Shown: positions 1 through 8,843 of the stretch, piece after piece | Layout of the letters: each line of letters opens with the position of its first letter | Position numbering within the stretch: the first letter of the stretch is position 1 | NCBI GenBank assembly: GCA_018812525.1 | Contig: JAHJDE010000112.1 | Coordinates: forward strand, 1-62,421 | Reading direction: 5' to 3' | Length of the DNA stretch: 62,421 nucleotides | From: Gammaproteobacteria bacterium | GTDB taxonomy: Bacteria > Pseudomonadota > Gammaproteobacteria > Chromatiales > Chromatiaceae | Position numbers and translations under genes: made by a program | Notes under the pieces: model-generated | Seen by the model: the letters and a program-made list of their open reading frames with translations, nothing else | Databases searched by the model: none | What the model was told of the DNA's origin: nothing

Positions 1-7
1 AAATGAT

Positions 8-141
8 GATGAACTTGCAAAATGGCCCTTGCTGCCAGTTTGCAAGGCGAAAACGAAAAATGCGATTTTTCGTTTTCTTCATTTTCAATGGCTTAGGCCA
101 TTGAAAATGGCGGTTCATCCCTGAACCGCAAGAGGTTCTTG
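8..141 (+). repeat. MITE-like 152-bp repeat family, copy 1 (truncated)
   Basis: First of five related copies (others at 25425-25576, 38478-38620, 47217-47368 and 50884-51035). It keeps the left end, the A/T-rich palindrome around CGAAAAATGCGATTTTTCG, the palindrome with arms TTCAATGGC and GCCATTGAA, and the segment GGTTCATCCCTGAACCG. It stops at AGAGGTTCTTG, so the right terminal inverted repeat is missing. The window edge prevents checking what lies to the left. Confidence 0.85.
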
Positions 142-185
142 AATACCGGAATGCTTTGCATTTGAGTCAAATTTTGCTGTAACGC

Positions 186-246
186 GTAGGAGCGCCTTGC
201 AGGCGCGATCTTCATCACCCCAATCGCGCCTGCAAGGCGCTCCTAC
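186..246. repeat. REP-type hairpin (GTAGGAGCGC family), copy 1
   Basis: Two 24-bp perfectly complementary arms (186-209 and 223-246) begin and end GTAGGAGCGC...GCGCTCCTAC, with a 13-nt loop. A related copy is at 32165-32221. It lies about 60 bp beyond the tlpA-like stop codon and could fold as a transcript-end hairpin, but there is no U-tract. The same style of repeat is common in pseudomonads and related gammaproteobacteria. Confidence 0.85.
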
Positions 247-304
247 GGTATGGCGGCCAATTTTGTTATCGCCGATCGCTCCAGCATGGCGCCCGTTATT
301 CACA

Positions 305-778
305 TCAGTTCTTGTGGGCCTCGATAAAGCCCTCCAGGTCCGCGGCGGTCACAGTCCCCACCTGCCGGGCGACTATCTTGCCGTCGGGGGCGATCAGGAA
401 TGAAGTCGGCATGCCGGGGACCCTGCCCAGTTCGGTACTGGCCTTGGGGCCGCTAAGCAGCACAGGATAGCTGATGAACTGTCCGTCGACGAAATCCCGC
501 AAGGCATTCGGGCTGATCTGTTCCAGATTTACACCCAGAACCACCGCGTCCTTGTCCTTGTGATTGTTGTGGAATAGCTCCAGCTCCGGCATCTCTTCCA
601 GGCAGGGGGGGCACCAGGTTGCCCAGTAATTGACCACCACCCACTTGCCGCGATAATCGGAAAGCTTGCGCGCCTTGCCTTCGAGGTCCGGCAACTCGAA
701 ATCCACCACAGCGGCTTGCGCGAAGGGTGCCGCCATGCCGAGAATGGCCGCCATAAGGAACGCCGGTATCAATTTCAT
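305..778 (-). CDS. TlpA/ResA-family thiol:disulfide oxidoreductase
   Basis: 157 aa exported thioredoxin-fold protein, predicted to reduce or oxidise periplasmic disulfides, for example in cytochrome c or other envelope-protein maturation. Residues 1-22 form a signal peptide ending AQA. The mature protein has the redox motif WCPPC (Cys56, Cys59) after YWAT, and the cis-proline loop GMPTSF near residue 121, both typical of the TlpA/ResA/AhpC-TSA group. The length fits a soluble single-domain member. It is transcribed alone, divergent from the gene at 919. Which partner it serves cannot be told from the neighbourhood. The family call is firm; the physiological role is inferred. Confidence 0.9.
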   Translation of the reverse strand: MKLIPAFLMAAILGMAAPFAQAAVVDFELPDLEGKARKLSDYRGKWVVVNYWATWCPPCLEEMPELELFHNNHKDKDAVVLGVNLEQISPNALRDFVDGQFISYPVLLSGPKASTELGRVPGMPTSFLIAPDGKIVARQVGTVTAADLEGFIEAHKN

Positions 779-918
779 GGAGGACTCCGATCAGATATTT
801 TGGAAAAAGGCTGTGCATTGCCAACGGTTCCCGTTGCATGGCCGGCCCCGTGGTCGTTTCCCCTTCTCATACGGGGGAGTATGGTCTTAAATGGTATGAG
901 TTTTAATGGTCGGAATAA

Positions 919-2529
919 ATGCCTGTAATGGATGAGAACAAAGACAAGAAAATCAGGCTGACGGTTCCCGCAACCGACGGCAGACTCCCAGACCCGGCCA
1001 TCACCCGGCCGGGCGCCTTGCAGGAATGGCTGGACCAACTGCCCAACATCGATGTGGAGGGGATGATCGCAAGGATCACCCGGGCACTGGGGGGCCTCAA
1101 CAGGCACCCTGAAGCGCCGGCCCAATTCCCCGCGCTTCTCCAGTGTTATCAGAAGTCCTTCGATGAAACCTGCGAGCAGTTCGTCAAGGGTCGCGGCCTG
1201 CACCAGAACAGGGGGGCCGGCCGCAGGTCCACCGCCCTTTTGAACGGCTTTCTGGAATTCAACCGGGAGCTGGCCTTCGGTTACAGCCGATTGCTCAACG
1301 ACCGGGCCGACAGCCTCAAGCGGGACGAGCTTGTCAATGTCATCGCACGTGCCATGGAAAGCCACGAGCGCGACATCCTCTTTTCCTACGAACGATACCG
1401 GAAGGCGCCCCCCCGCTCCCGGCTGGAGCTGTATCAGCTCTTTCTGATCGCAGAGGACCGGGGTGTGGCGGTCGAGCCCAGCGAGGCCGCCGGCTCCTCC
1501 CCCGGCGCCATCATCAATCGTGTGCTCCTGTTACAACTGGCCGACCCCTTCAGTCTGCCCCAGCAGGCCCTCTGGGCGACCCATGCCTATCTTGCCAGAC
1601 ATGCCCCCCTGGCCAGCCTGGGCCAGGAACCGGGCAGCGGCATCCTGCTGGACATCCAGGGCGGCCTCTCCCCGCGGCTGATTGTCGGGATGGCCAGTCC
1701 CTCCGACGATCCCAGGCGTTACCGTTATCTGGACACCCGCCTCCTGTGCGAGGCCACCCGCCGCCATCTCTCCCTGGCGGTCAAGGACACCTCGAAACTG
1801 CCCAAGAGCCTGGAGCAGCTGGACCAGCTCATGGCCCTCCAATTGCTGCGGCAATGGCATCAGAACTGGAGCCTGCCGCCCAGCCGCGAGATCCAGCGCC
1901 AGGAGAGGCACCACAGGGTCATGCTGGCCTGTGGACTGACGGCCAGCCACCATTATCTGACGAAGGGCTCGCTCAGCCCGGACGGCACGGACAAGGAGAG
2001 CCTGGACGAGGAGGTCATTCTCGAAGGCGCCACCTTCTACCAGGGCTCTGCCGGTCCTCAGGCCGATTTCCCGCTCCAGGAGTGGCGCCTGTTCGACCTG
2101 ACCGAAAAGGGGGCCGGCCTGAGCGAGGAAGAGAACAACGGCTCCTGCTTCCAGGTCGGCCAATTGGCGCTGATGTCCACGCGGGCCATTCTTGATGAGC
2201 CAAGACCCTGGACAGTCGCGGTGATCCGCCGCCGGCTGGAGGGCGGCCCCCACGAAAACGAGATCGGCCTCGAATTCCTCAAGGGCCAACTCCATCCCCT
2301 GGAGGTGAAACCCCTGATCATGGAGGCGACCGACCCGCCTGATTTCGCCCCCGCGCTCATCATCGAGCAGCCGGACGCCCCCGCCCTGCTGCTGACCCTG
2401 CGCGGCCTCTTCAAGCCGAACCGTGCCTTCATTCTGCGCAAGAACAACCAGAGCCGGCGCGTCAGGGCGGCCAATCTGGACGAATCGACCCGTTACTTCG
2501 ACCTCTTCTCCTTCACCGTGGGAGACTGA
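919..2529 (+). CDS. Uncharacterised cytoplasmic protein, possible C-terminal PilZ-like region
   Basis: 536 aa protein with no signal peptide or membrane segment. The N-terminal 150 residues are helical and Leu/Arg-rich, with phrases such as LQEWLDQLPNIDVEGMI, and recall conserved proteobacterial proteins sometimes annotated as chaperone-like or cyclic-di-GMP-binding. The last 120 residues (from about 420, WTVAVIRRRLEG...EIGLEFLKG) look beta-rich and could be a degenerate PilZ-like barrel. No RxxxR plus D/NxSxxG PilZ signature is clear, so c-di-GMP binding is only a guess. A second ATG lies three codons downstream at 928. It is followed 55 bp later by arsC and may be co-transcribed with it. 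Function unknown. Confidence 0.75.
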   Translation: MPVMDENKDKKIRLTVPATDGRLPDPAITRPGALQEWLDQLPNIDVEGMIARITRALGGLNRHPEAPAQFPALLQCYQKSFDETCEQFVKGRGLHQNRGAGRRSTALLNGFLEFNRELAFGYSRLLNDRADSLKRDELVNVIARAMESHERDILFSYERYRKAPPRSRLELYQLFLIAEDRGVAVEPSEAAGSSPGAIINRVLLLQLADPFSLPQQALWATHAYLARHAPLASLGQEPGSGILLDIQGGLSPRLIVGMASPSDDPRRYRYLDTRLLCEATRRHLSLAVKDTSKLPKSLEQLDQLMALQLLRQWHQNWSLPPSREIQRQERHHRVMLACGLTASHHYLTKGSLSPDGTDKESLDEEVILEGATFYQGSAGPQADFPLQEWRLFDLTEKGAGLSEEENNGSCFQVGQLALMSTRAILDEPRPWTVAVIRRRLEGGPHENEIGLEFLKGQLHPLEVKPLIMEATDPPDFAPALIIEQPDAPALLLTLRGLFKPNRAFILRKNNQSRRVRAANLDESTRYFDLFSFTVGD

Positions 2530-2584
2530 TTCCGGGCCTCGAATCTCCTACAATAGCCTTTTTGAAGCCCCTTGGAGTTTGCCC

Positions 2585-3525
<941 letters not shown>

Positions 3526-4093
3526 AGATCCGTTTCGCGCAAAGACGCAAAGGCGCGTGGTCCGGATCATCCCGGGGTCATGCGGTATATCCCTATACCG
3601 CACCCTTCGGGCGCGTTTCCGTTCACCCCCCCTCCCTCTGGGAGGGGGTTGGGGGGAGGGCGGTTGTGGATAAGGCTCTGGATTTATTAGGCCACCCCCT
3701 CCCCAACCCCCCCCCAGAGGGGGAGGGGGCTGAACGGTTACTCGGGCGCAAGGCGTGCAAATCGGCTGTCCTGCCGACTTGTCCGCTTTGCTCCATCCGG
3801 GCTACTGCTATTCAGCCCCCCCTCCCTCCGGGAGGGGGTTGGGGGGAGGGTCGGCGTAGACCAAGCACCCATGCCCGAATCGACCTCTCACCCCCTCCCC
3901 AACCCTCCCCCAGCAAAGGAGGGTGTCGTAAAACTGAAAATGTAGGGTGGATAAGCGAAGCGCATCCACCATTCGGCGCGGTTTCGGTGGATGCGCTTCG
4001 CTTATCCACCCTACGCTCACCACGTTTTGCGACACCCTCCAAAGGGGGAGGGGGCAATTTCCGAATTGAGCTGAATTCGCCAAGGGCTTTAGA
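3526..4093. repeat. 568-bp gene-free interval made of three inverted-repeat blocks
   Basis: No credible gene. Two blocks (about 3627-3730 and 3815-3912) are inverted repeats of C/G-runs (CCCTCCCT...GGGAGGGGGTTGGGG and its complement) separated by unique spacers; the same G-rich unit recurs near 22439, 49696 and 60013. The third block (about 3918-4047) is a compound element: GTGTCGTAAAACTGAAAATG, then two facing copies of GGTGGATAAGCG/CGCATCCACC hairpins, then GCGACACCC. This third block is the same REP unit that surrounds the RAYT transposase at 13.9 kb. Long reading frames here are low-complexity artefacts of the G/C runs. Confidence 0.85.
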
Positions 4094-4456
4094 ATGAACC
4101 GGACCGGGCTTTTCGGCGGGGTCGCCCTCGCCAGCTACTTTCTGTTGCTGGGCCTGCTCTTTCTCTGGGTGGTCGCCTTCACGCCGCCCCTGCACTGGCC
4201 CCGTCCGATCCTGCTGCTGATCGTGGTCCTACCCCTGGCCCTGCCCGTGCGCGGGGTGCTCCACGACAGGCCGCGCGCCTGGTTCGCCGTCATCTTTCTC
4301 AGTCTGGTCTATGCCCTGCACGGGGCGGCGGAGGTCTATGTGGCCCCCCGCGCCTCCGTCCTGCCCTATGCCGAGCTGGGCCTGGCGCTGACGCTCTTTT
4401 TCAGTGCCCTGCTCCATTTGCGCGGGTCGGACTCTGGGGAGAACCCCGTCCCGTGA
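4094..4456 (+). CDS. DUF2069 inner-membrane protein
   Basis: 120 aa protein with about four hydrophobic helices (residues roughly 8-30, 35-53, 58-77 and 85-103) and short loops, matching the small DUF2069 membrane family often found beside hda in gammaproteobacteria. The last four bases overlap the GTG start of hda (GTGA), so the pair is probably one transcript. No biochemical role is established for the family; linkage to Hda suggests only that the gene order is conserved. Confidence 0.8.
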   Translation: MNRTGLFGGVALASYFLLLGLLFLWVVAFTPPLHWPRPILLLIVVLPLALPVRGVLHDRPRAWFAVIFLSLVYALHGAAEVYVAPRASVLPYAELGLALTLFFSALLHLRGSDSGENPVP

Positions 4457-5160
4457 GCCGACAGTTGGCCTTGCCCCTCCGGTTGATCGGCGATATCGGC
4501 TTCGAGGGTTTCCTCGCTGGCGAGAACGCCGAGGCCGTCGCGGTCCTCAAGGCCGCTGCCCAGGGAGAAGGAGAACACTTCCTCTCCCTCTGGGGCGGAA
4601 CCGGCTGCGGCAAGAGCCACCTGTTGCAGGCCGCCTGCCGGCTGGCCGACCGCTCAGATCATAGCGCCTTCTACCTGAGCCTGGCCGAAGCACCCCAGTC
4701 CGATCCCGTACTCCTTCAGGGGCTGGAGGGGATGGACCTGGTGGCCATCGACGATATAGACCGAATTGCGGGTGATCCGGCCTGGGAAGAGGCCCTTTAC
4801 CGGCTCTACAACGCCATTCGCCAGGCGGGCGGGCGCCTGCTCGTCGCCTTCCGTCCACCCCTGGCGGAACTGCCGATCGGCCTTCCCGACCTCAAGTCTC
4901 GCCTGGCCTGGGGGCCGGCCTATCGGCTGCTGCCCCTGGGCGACGCCGACAAGGGGCAAGTCCTGCAACGGGCCGCGGTCCAGCGGGGGCTGTCGCTACC
5001 CGATGAGACCCTCAATTATCTGATGCACCATTACAGCCGCGACCTGCCGGAACTCCTGCGGCTGCTCGACCGGCTCGACCAGGCATCCCTGGAGGCCCAG
5101 CGGCGCCTCACCCTGCCCTTCGTGCGGCAGTGGCTGCTCACCCCCGGCGCCGACAAATAG
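4453..5160 (+). CDS. hda: DnaA regulatory inactivator Hda
   Basis: 235 aa AAA+ protein that works with the DNA-loaded beta clamp to stimulate ATP hydrolysis by DnaA after replication starts. The clamp-binding motif QLALPL is at residues 4-9, as in E. coli Hda. Walker A GGTGCGKSH lies at about 48-56, and Walker B-like LVAIDDIDRI at about 96-105. The C-terminal half has the DnaA-like lid (LLRLLDRLDQASLEAQRRLT). The GTG start at 4453 is chosen because it puts the clamp motif at the extreme N-terminus and overlaps the upstream gene by four bases. Confidence 0.93.
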   Translation: MSRQLALPLRLIGDIGFEGFLAGENAEAVAVLKAAAQGEGEHFLSLWGGTGCGKSHLLQAACRLADRSDHSAFYLSLAEAPQSDPVLLQGLEGMDLVAIDDIDRIAGDPAWEEALYRLYNAIRQAGGRLLVAFRPPLAELPIGLPDLKSRLAWGPAYRLLPLGDADKGQVLQRAAVQRGLSLPDETLNYLMHHYSRDLPELLRLLDRLDQASLEAQRRLTLPFVRQWLLTPGADK

Positions 5161-5175
5161 GCACTGTCAAAAAAG

Positions 5176-5209
5176 TTGCACTAGCCCCCCCCCCCCCTCG
5201 CACTACAAT
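5176..5209 (+). promoter_or_regulatory. Promoter-like hexamers separated by a 13-C homopolymer
   Basis: TTGCAC at 5176-5181 and TACAAT at 5204-5209 resemble sigma70 -35 and -10 boxes. They are 22 bp apart, and that spacer contains a run of 13 C (5185-5197). Spacing would reach the optimal 17 bp if five C were lost. The region lies 64-97 bp upstream of the CheB-CheR fusion start. Homopolymers between -35 and -10 are a known means of phase variation, for example in Neisseria. The -35 match is only moderate, and a homopolymer of this length may also be miscounted in sequencing. Confidence 0.4.
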
Positions 5210-5272
5210 TGAAAATAGTCAAGGGGATGCAGCCCTGAACGCAGGCCCCACAATGAGGAAGGTAGAGACCCC

Positions 5273-8200
5273 ATGACCAAGCGAAGGCCCCCCGCCGGCA
5301 AGGCAACACCCCCAGCCGAAGATCTGCCCGCTGTCCCGGTGGAGAAGACCGGCCTTCCCGCCGCCAATCCCGCCCAGGGCTTTCCGATCATCGGCATCGG
5401 CGCCTCTGCCGGGGGCCTGGCCGCCTTCGAGGCGTTTTTTTCGGCCCTCCCCGCCGAGGCCGGCAACGGCATGGCCTTCGTGCTGGTGCAACACCTTGCC
5501 CCGGACCACAAGAGCCTGCTCGCCGACCTGGTCCGGCGTTATACCCGCATGGAGGTCCGGGAGGTCGAGGACGGCATGGCAGTTCAGTCCGGCCGTGCCT
5601 ACATCATCCCCCCCAACCGCGACATGGCCTTCATCGACGGCAGCCTGCAACTGCTGGAGCCTGCGGCACCGCGCGGCCTGCGGCTGCCGATCGACTTCTT
5701 CTTCCGCTCCCTGGCCCAGGACATGCGAGAGCGCGCCATCTGCATCGTCCTCTCCGGCACCGGCAGCGACGGCACCCTGGGCATCCGGGCGGTCAAGGGC
5801 GAGGGCGGCATGGTCATGGCGCAGGACCCCGACTCCACCGAATTCGACGGCATGCCGCGCAGCGCCATCGCCACCGGTCTGGTGGACTATGTCCTGCCGC
5901 CGGCCGCGATGCCCGAGCAACTTATCGCCTACACCCGCCACGCCTTCGGCCTGGCGCGGCTACCCGCCGTGGACAAAATCCCCAATGCCGAGGACTGCCT
6001 GAAAAAGATCTGTGTCCTGCTGCGCGACCGCACGGGCCACGACTTCTCCCAATACAAGCAGAACACCCTGGTGCGCCGGGTTCAGCGGCGCATGGCCCTG
6101 CACCAGATCGACCGCCCCGCCGACTACCTGCGTTACGCCCAGCAAAGCCCCAAGGAACTCGATGCCCTGTTCCGGGACCTCCTGATCGGCGTCACCAATT
6201 TCTTTCGCGACCCCGAGGCCTTCGAGGCACTGGAGCAGGGCGTCATCCCCCGTCTGTTCGCCGACAAGCCCGCCGGCGCCCCGGTGCGGGTCTGGGTGTG
6301 CGGCTGCTCCACCGGCGAGGAGGCCTATTCCATCGCCATCCTGCTCCAGGAGCATCTGGATAGCCTGCGGCTGACCTTCAGGGTGCAGATATTTGCCACC
6401 GACATCGACCCGCAGGCCATCGAACGGGCGCGCAGCGGCATCTACCCCGCCAGCATCGCCGCCGATATCTCACCCGAGCGGCTGGCGCGATTCTTCGTGC
6501 AAAACCCGGACGACGGCAGCTACCGCATCCAGAAAGCGATCCGCGACCTCCTGATATTCTCCGAGCAGGATGTCATCAAGGACCCGCCCTTCTCCAAGCT
6601 GGACCTGATCAGTTGCCGCAACCTGCTGATCTACCTGAACGGGGACCTGCAAAAGCGCCTCATCCCCCTGTTCCACTACGCCCTGAACCCCGGCGGGATG
6701 CTGTTTCTGGGGACCTCCGAGACCATTGGCGAGTTCCTGACCCTCTTCTCCCCCCTGGACCGCAAGTGGAAGCTCTACCGGCGCCAGATGGATTCGCTCT
6801 TGGTCCCCAGCCAGGTAATGAGCCAATACCTTCCCTTCCGTCACAATCCTGCTCCCGCCGGCCAGGCGGCCAAGGACGGCAGCCGTTTTAATCCCCGCGA
6901 GCTGACCGAGCGGGCATTGCTGGGGCACTATGCCCAGGCCGGCATCCTCATCAACGGACAGGGCGACATCCTTTACATCCACGGCCGCACCGGCCAATAC
7001 CTGGAGCCCGCCGTCGGCGAAGCAGGCATGAACATCCTCGCCATGGCGCGGGAGGGACTGCGGCGCGAACTGTCCAGCACCCTGCACCGGGCGGTCAGCC
7101 AGAGGACAGTGGTCCGCTGTGCCGGGCTGCGGGTCCGCACCAACGGCTGCCACATCGGCGCCGACCTCTGCCTGCTGCCGGTCATGGCCGATCCGGAGAG
7201 CGGCACGGCAGCGGACCTCTACCTCGCCATCCTGGAAGAACGGCCCGAAGAACCGCCGCCGCCCGCCCCGGCGACGGACGAAACGGCCTCCGAAGGGGAC
7301 CGCCGCATCGCCGCCCTGGAACAGGAGTTACGGTCCAAGGAGGAGTACCTCCAATCCACCCTCGAAGAGATGGAGACCGCCAACGAGGAACTCAAATCCA
7401 CCAACGAGGAGATGCAGTCGGTCAACGAAGAGCTGCAATCCACCAACGAGGAACTGGAGACCTCCAAGGAGGAGCTGCAATCGGTCAACGAGGAGCTGGC
7501 CACGGTCAATGCCGAACTCCAGGTCAAGCTGGCCGACCTCACCCGCGCCAACAACGACATGAACAACCTGCTGGCCGGCACCGGCGTCGCCAGCCTGTTC
7601 GTGGACCTGCAACTGCGCATCACCCGCTTCACCCCCGCCACCACCGAGATCATCAACCTGATCCCCGCCGACGTGGGCCGCCCGGTGGCCCACATCGTCT
7701 CCAACCTGGAGGGTTACGACCGGTTGATCGAGGACCTGAAGTCGGTGCTGGACAACCTGATCCCGCTGGAGGCCGAGGTGCGCACCAAACAGGGCGCCTG
7801 GTTCCTGATGCGCATCCGCCCCTACCGCACCCTGGAGAATGTCATCGAGGGGGCGGTCATCACCTTCGTGGAGATCAGCGAACGCAAGCGGCTGAACGAG
7901 GCGTTGCAGCGCGAGAGCGCACTCAATCAGCACTATCTCGATACCGTGCAGACCATCATGGTCGCCCTCGGCGCCGATGGCCGCGTCACCCTGATCAACC
8001 GCCGGGGCTGCGAGCTGCTCGGCTACCGGGTGGAGGAGTTGCGGGGGCGTGACTGGTTCAGGACCTGCCTGCCCCAGCCGGAGGGCATGCTGAGGATCTA
8101 TCCCTTCTTCCTCCGGCTCATGGCGGGGGAACTGGAGGGGGTCGAGTATGCGGAAAACCCGGTCCTGTGCCGCGACGGCAGCCAGCGTCTGATCGCCTGG

Positions 8201-8605
8201 CACAACGCCCCATTGCGCGACAATGAAGGCAATATCTGCGGCACCCTCAGCTCGGGCCAGGACATCACCGACGTTGAGGAGGCGCGGGCGGAGGCCGCCG
8301 ACCTGGCGCGCTTCCCTGCCCAAAACCCCAACCCGGTGCTGCGTTTGAGCGGTGAGGGCCGGATGCTCTATGCCAATCCCGCCGGGGAATCGCTGCTGTT
8401 CGACCGGGACGGCGCGGACGGCGGTCTCGCCCCGGAACCCTTGCGGACCGCGGCGTTAGAGGCAGCGGCCACGAAGGTTAGCGCAACCCTGGAGCTGGAG
8501 CAGGGCGGCACCCGTTTCGTCTTCTCCGTCGTCCCGGTCCCGTCACGGGGCTATGTGAATTTCTACGGCATGGATATCAGCCGCTACACAAGGCAAGAAG
8601 CGTGA
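5273..8605 (+). CDS. CheB-CheR-PAS fusion chemotaxis-type regulator
   Basis: 1110 aa cytoplasmic fusion. CheB methylesterase domain at about 38-220 with the triad Ser in GIGASAGG, His in VQHLAPDHKS and Asp in SGTGSDGT. CheR methyltransferase at about 235-500 with NFFRDPEAFE and the SAM-binding VWVCGCSTGEEAYSIA. A coiled coil at about 677-765 is made of seven-residue repeats (ELQSTNEE, EMQSVNEE and so on). Three PAS-like domains follow at about 765-880, 882-1005 and 1009-1105. Many homologues end in a histidine kinase; this one has none, so output presumably passes to the next genes. Such proteins are thought to couple receptor methylation to a separate pathway. No chemoreceptor or CheA is nearby. 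Domain calls are firm, the role is inferred. Confidence 0.92.
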   Translation: MTKRRPPAGKATPPAEDLPAVPVEKTGLPAANPAQGFPIIGIGASAGGLAAFEAFFSALPAEAGNGMAFVLVQHLAPDHKSLLADLVRRYTRMEVREVEDGMAVQSGRAYIIPPNRDMAFIDGSLQLLEPAAPRGLRLPIDFFFRSLAQDMRERAICIVLSGTGSDGTLGIRAVKGEGGMVMAQDPDSTEFDGMPRSAIATGLVDYVLPPAAMPEQLIAYTRHAFGLARLPAVDKIPNAEDCLKKICVLLRDRTGHDFSQYKQNTLVRRVQRRMALHQIDRPADYLRYAQQSPKELDALFRDLLIGVTNFFRDPEAFEALEQGVIPRLFADKPAGAPVRVWVCGCSTGEEAYSIAILLQEHLDSLRLTFRVQIFATDIDPQAIERARSGIYPASIAADISPERLARFFVQNPDDGSYRIQKAIRDLLIFSEQDVIKDPPFSKLDLISCRNLLIYLNGDLQKRLIPLFHYALNPGGMLFLGTSETIGEFLTLFSPLDRKWKLYRRQMDSLLVPSQVMSQYLPFRHNPAPAGQAAKDGSRFNPRELTERALLGHYAQAGILINGQGDILYIHGRTGQYLEPAVGEAGMNILAMAREGLRRELSSTLHRAVSQRTVVRCAGLRVRTNGCHIGADLCLLPVMADPESGTAADLYLAILEERPEEPPPPAPATDETASEGDRRIAALEQELRSKEEYLQSTLEEMETANEELKSTNEEMQSVNEELQSTNEELETSKEELQSVNEELATVNAELQVKLADLTRANNDMNNLLAGTGVASLFVDLQLRITRFTPATTEIINLIPADVGRPVAHIVSNLEGYDRLIEDLKSVLDNLIPLEAEVRTKQGAWFLMRIRPYRTLENVIEGAVITFVEISERKRLNEALQRESALNQHYLDTVQTIMVALGADGRVTLINRRGCELLGYRVEELRGRDWFRTCLPQPEGMLRIYPFFLRLMAGELEGVEYAENPVLCRDGSQRLIAWHNAPLRDNEGNICGTLSSGQDITDVEEARAEAADLARFPAQNPNPVLRLSGEGRMLYANPAGESLLFDRDGADGGLAPEPLRTAALEAAATKVSATLELEQGGTRFVFSVVPVPSRGYVNFYGMDISRYTRQEA

Positions 8606-8653
8606 ATCGCCGCTCTGATCGTGCCCAGGCTGATCGTTTTGATCGGCCCCACG

Positions 8654-8795
8654 CTGATCGTTCCCAGGCTCCGCGTGGGAATGCATCCCTGGACGCTCCA
8701 GCGTCCCGAGATCCGCGCACGGCACTGGTATCCGGTAACCCGCGACGCTGGAGCGTCGCGGGCGGCATTCCCACGCAGAGCCTGGGAACGATCAG
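8654..8795. repeat. 142-bp inverted-repeat element (MITE-like)
   Basis: Outer arms 8654-8683 and 8766-8795 are complementary at 29 of 30 positions and read CTGATCGTTCCCAGGCTC... inward. Inside are two smaller palindromes, around GGACGCTCCAGCGTCC (8691-8706) and CGCGACGCTGGAGCGTCGCG (8741-8760). The unit sits in the gap between two signalling genes. A collapsed single-hairpin relative (GATCGTTCCCAGGC...GTGGGAACGATC) is at about 49780-49812. No target-site duplication is evident. Confidence 0.8.
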
Positions 8796-8843
8796 AGCGA
8801 GATAACAGTTGAGTCTTGAGAAAAAATTGCGGAAGGAGGCGTT

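Noticed and set aside
3815-4047. CRISPR-like array
   Set aside because: The repeats are inverted hairpins of unequal length with no regular spacers and no cas genes nearby.
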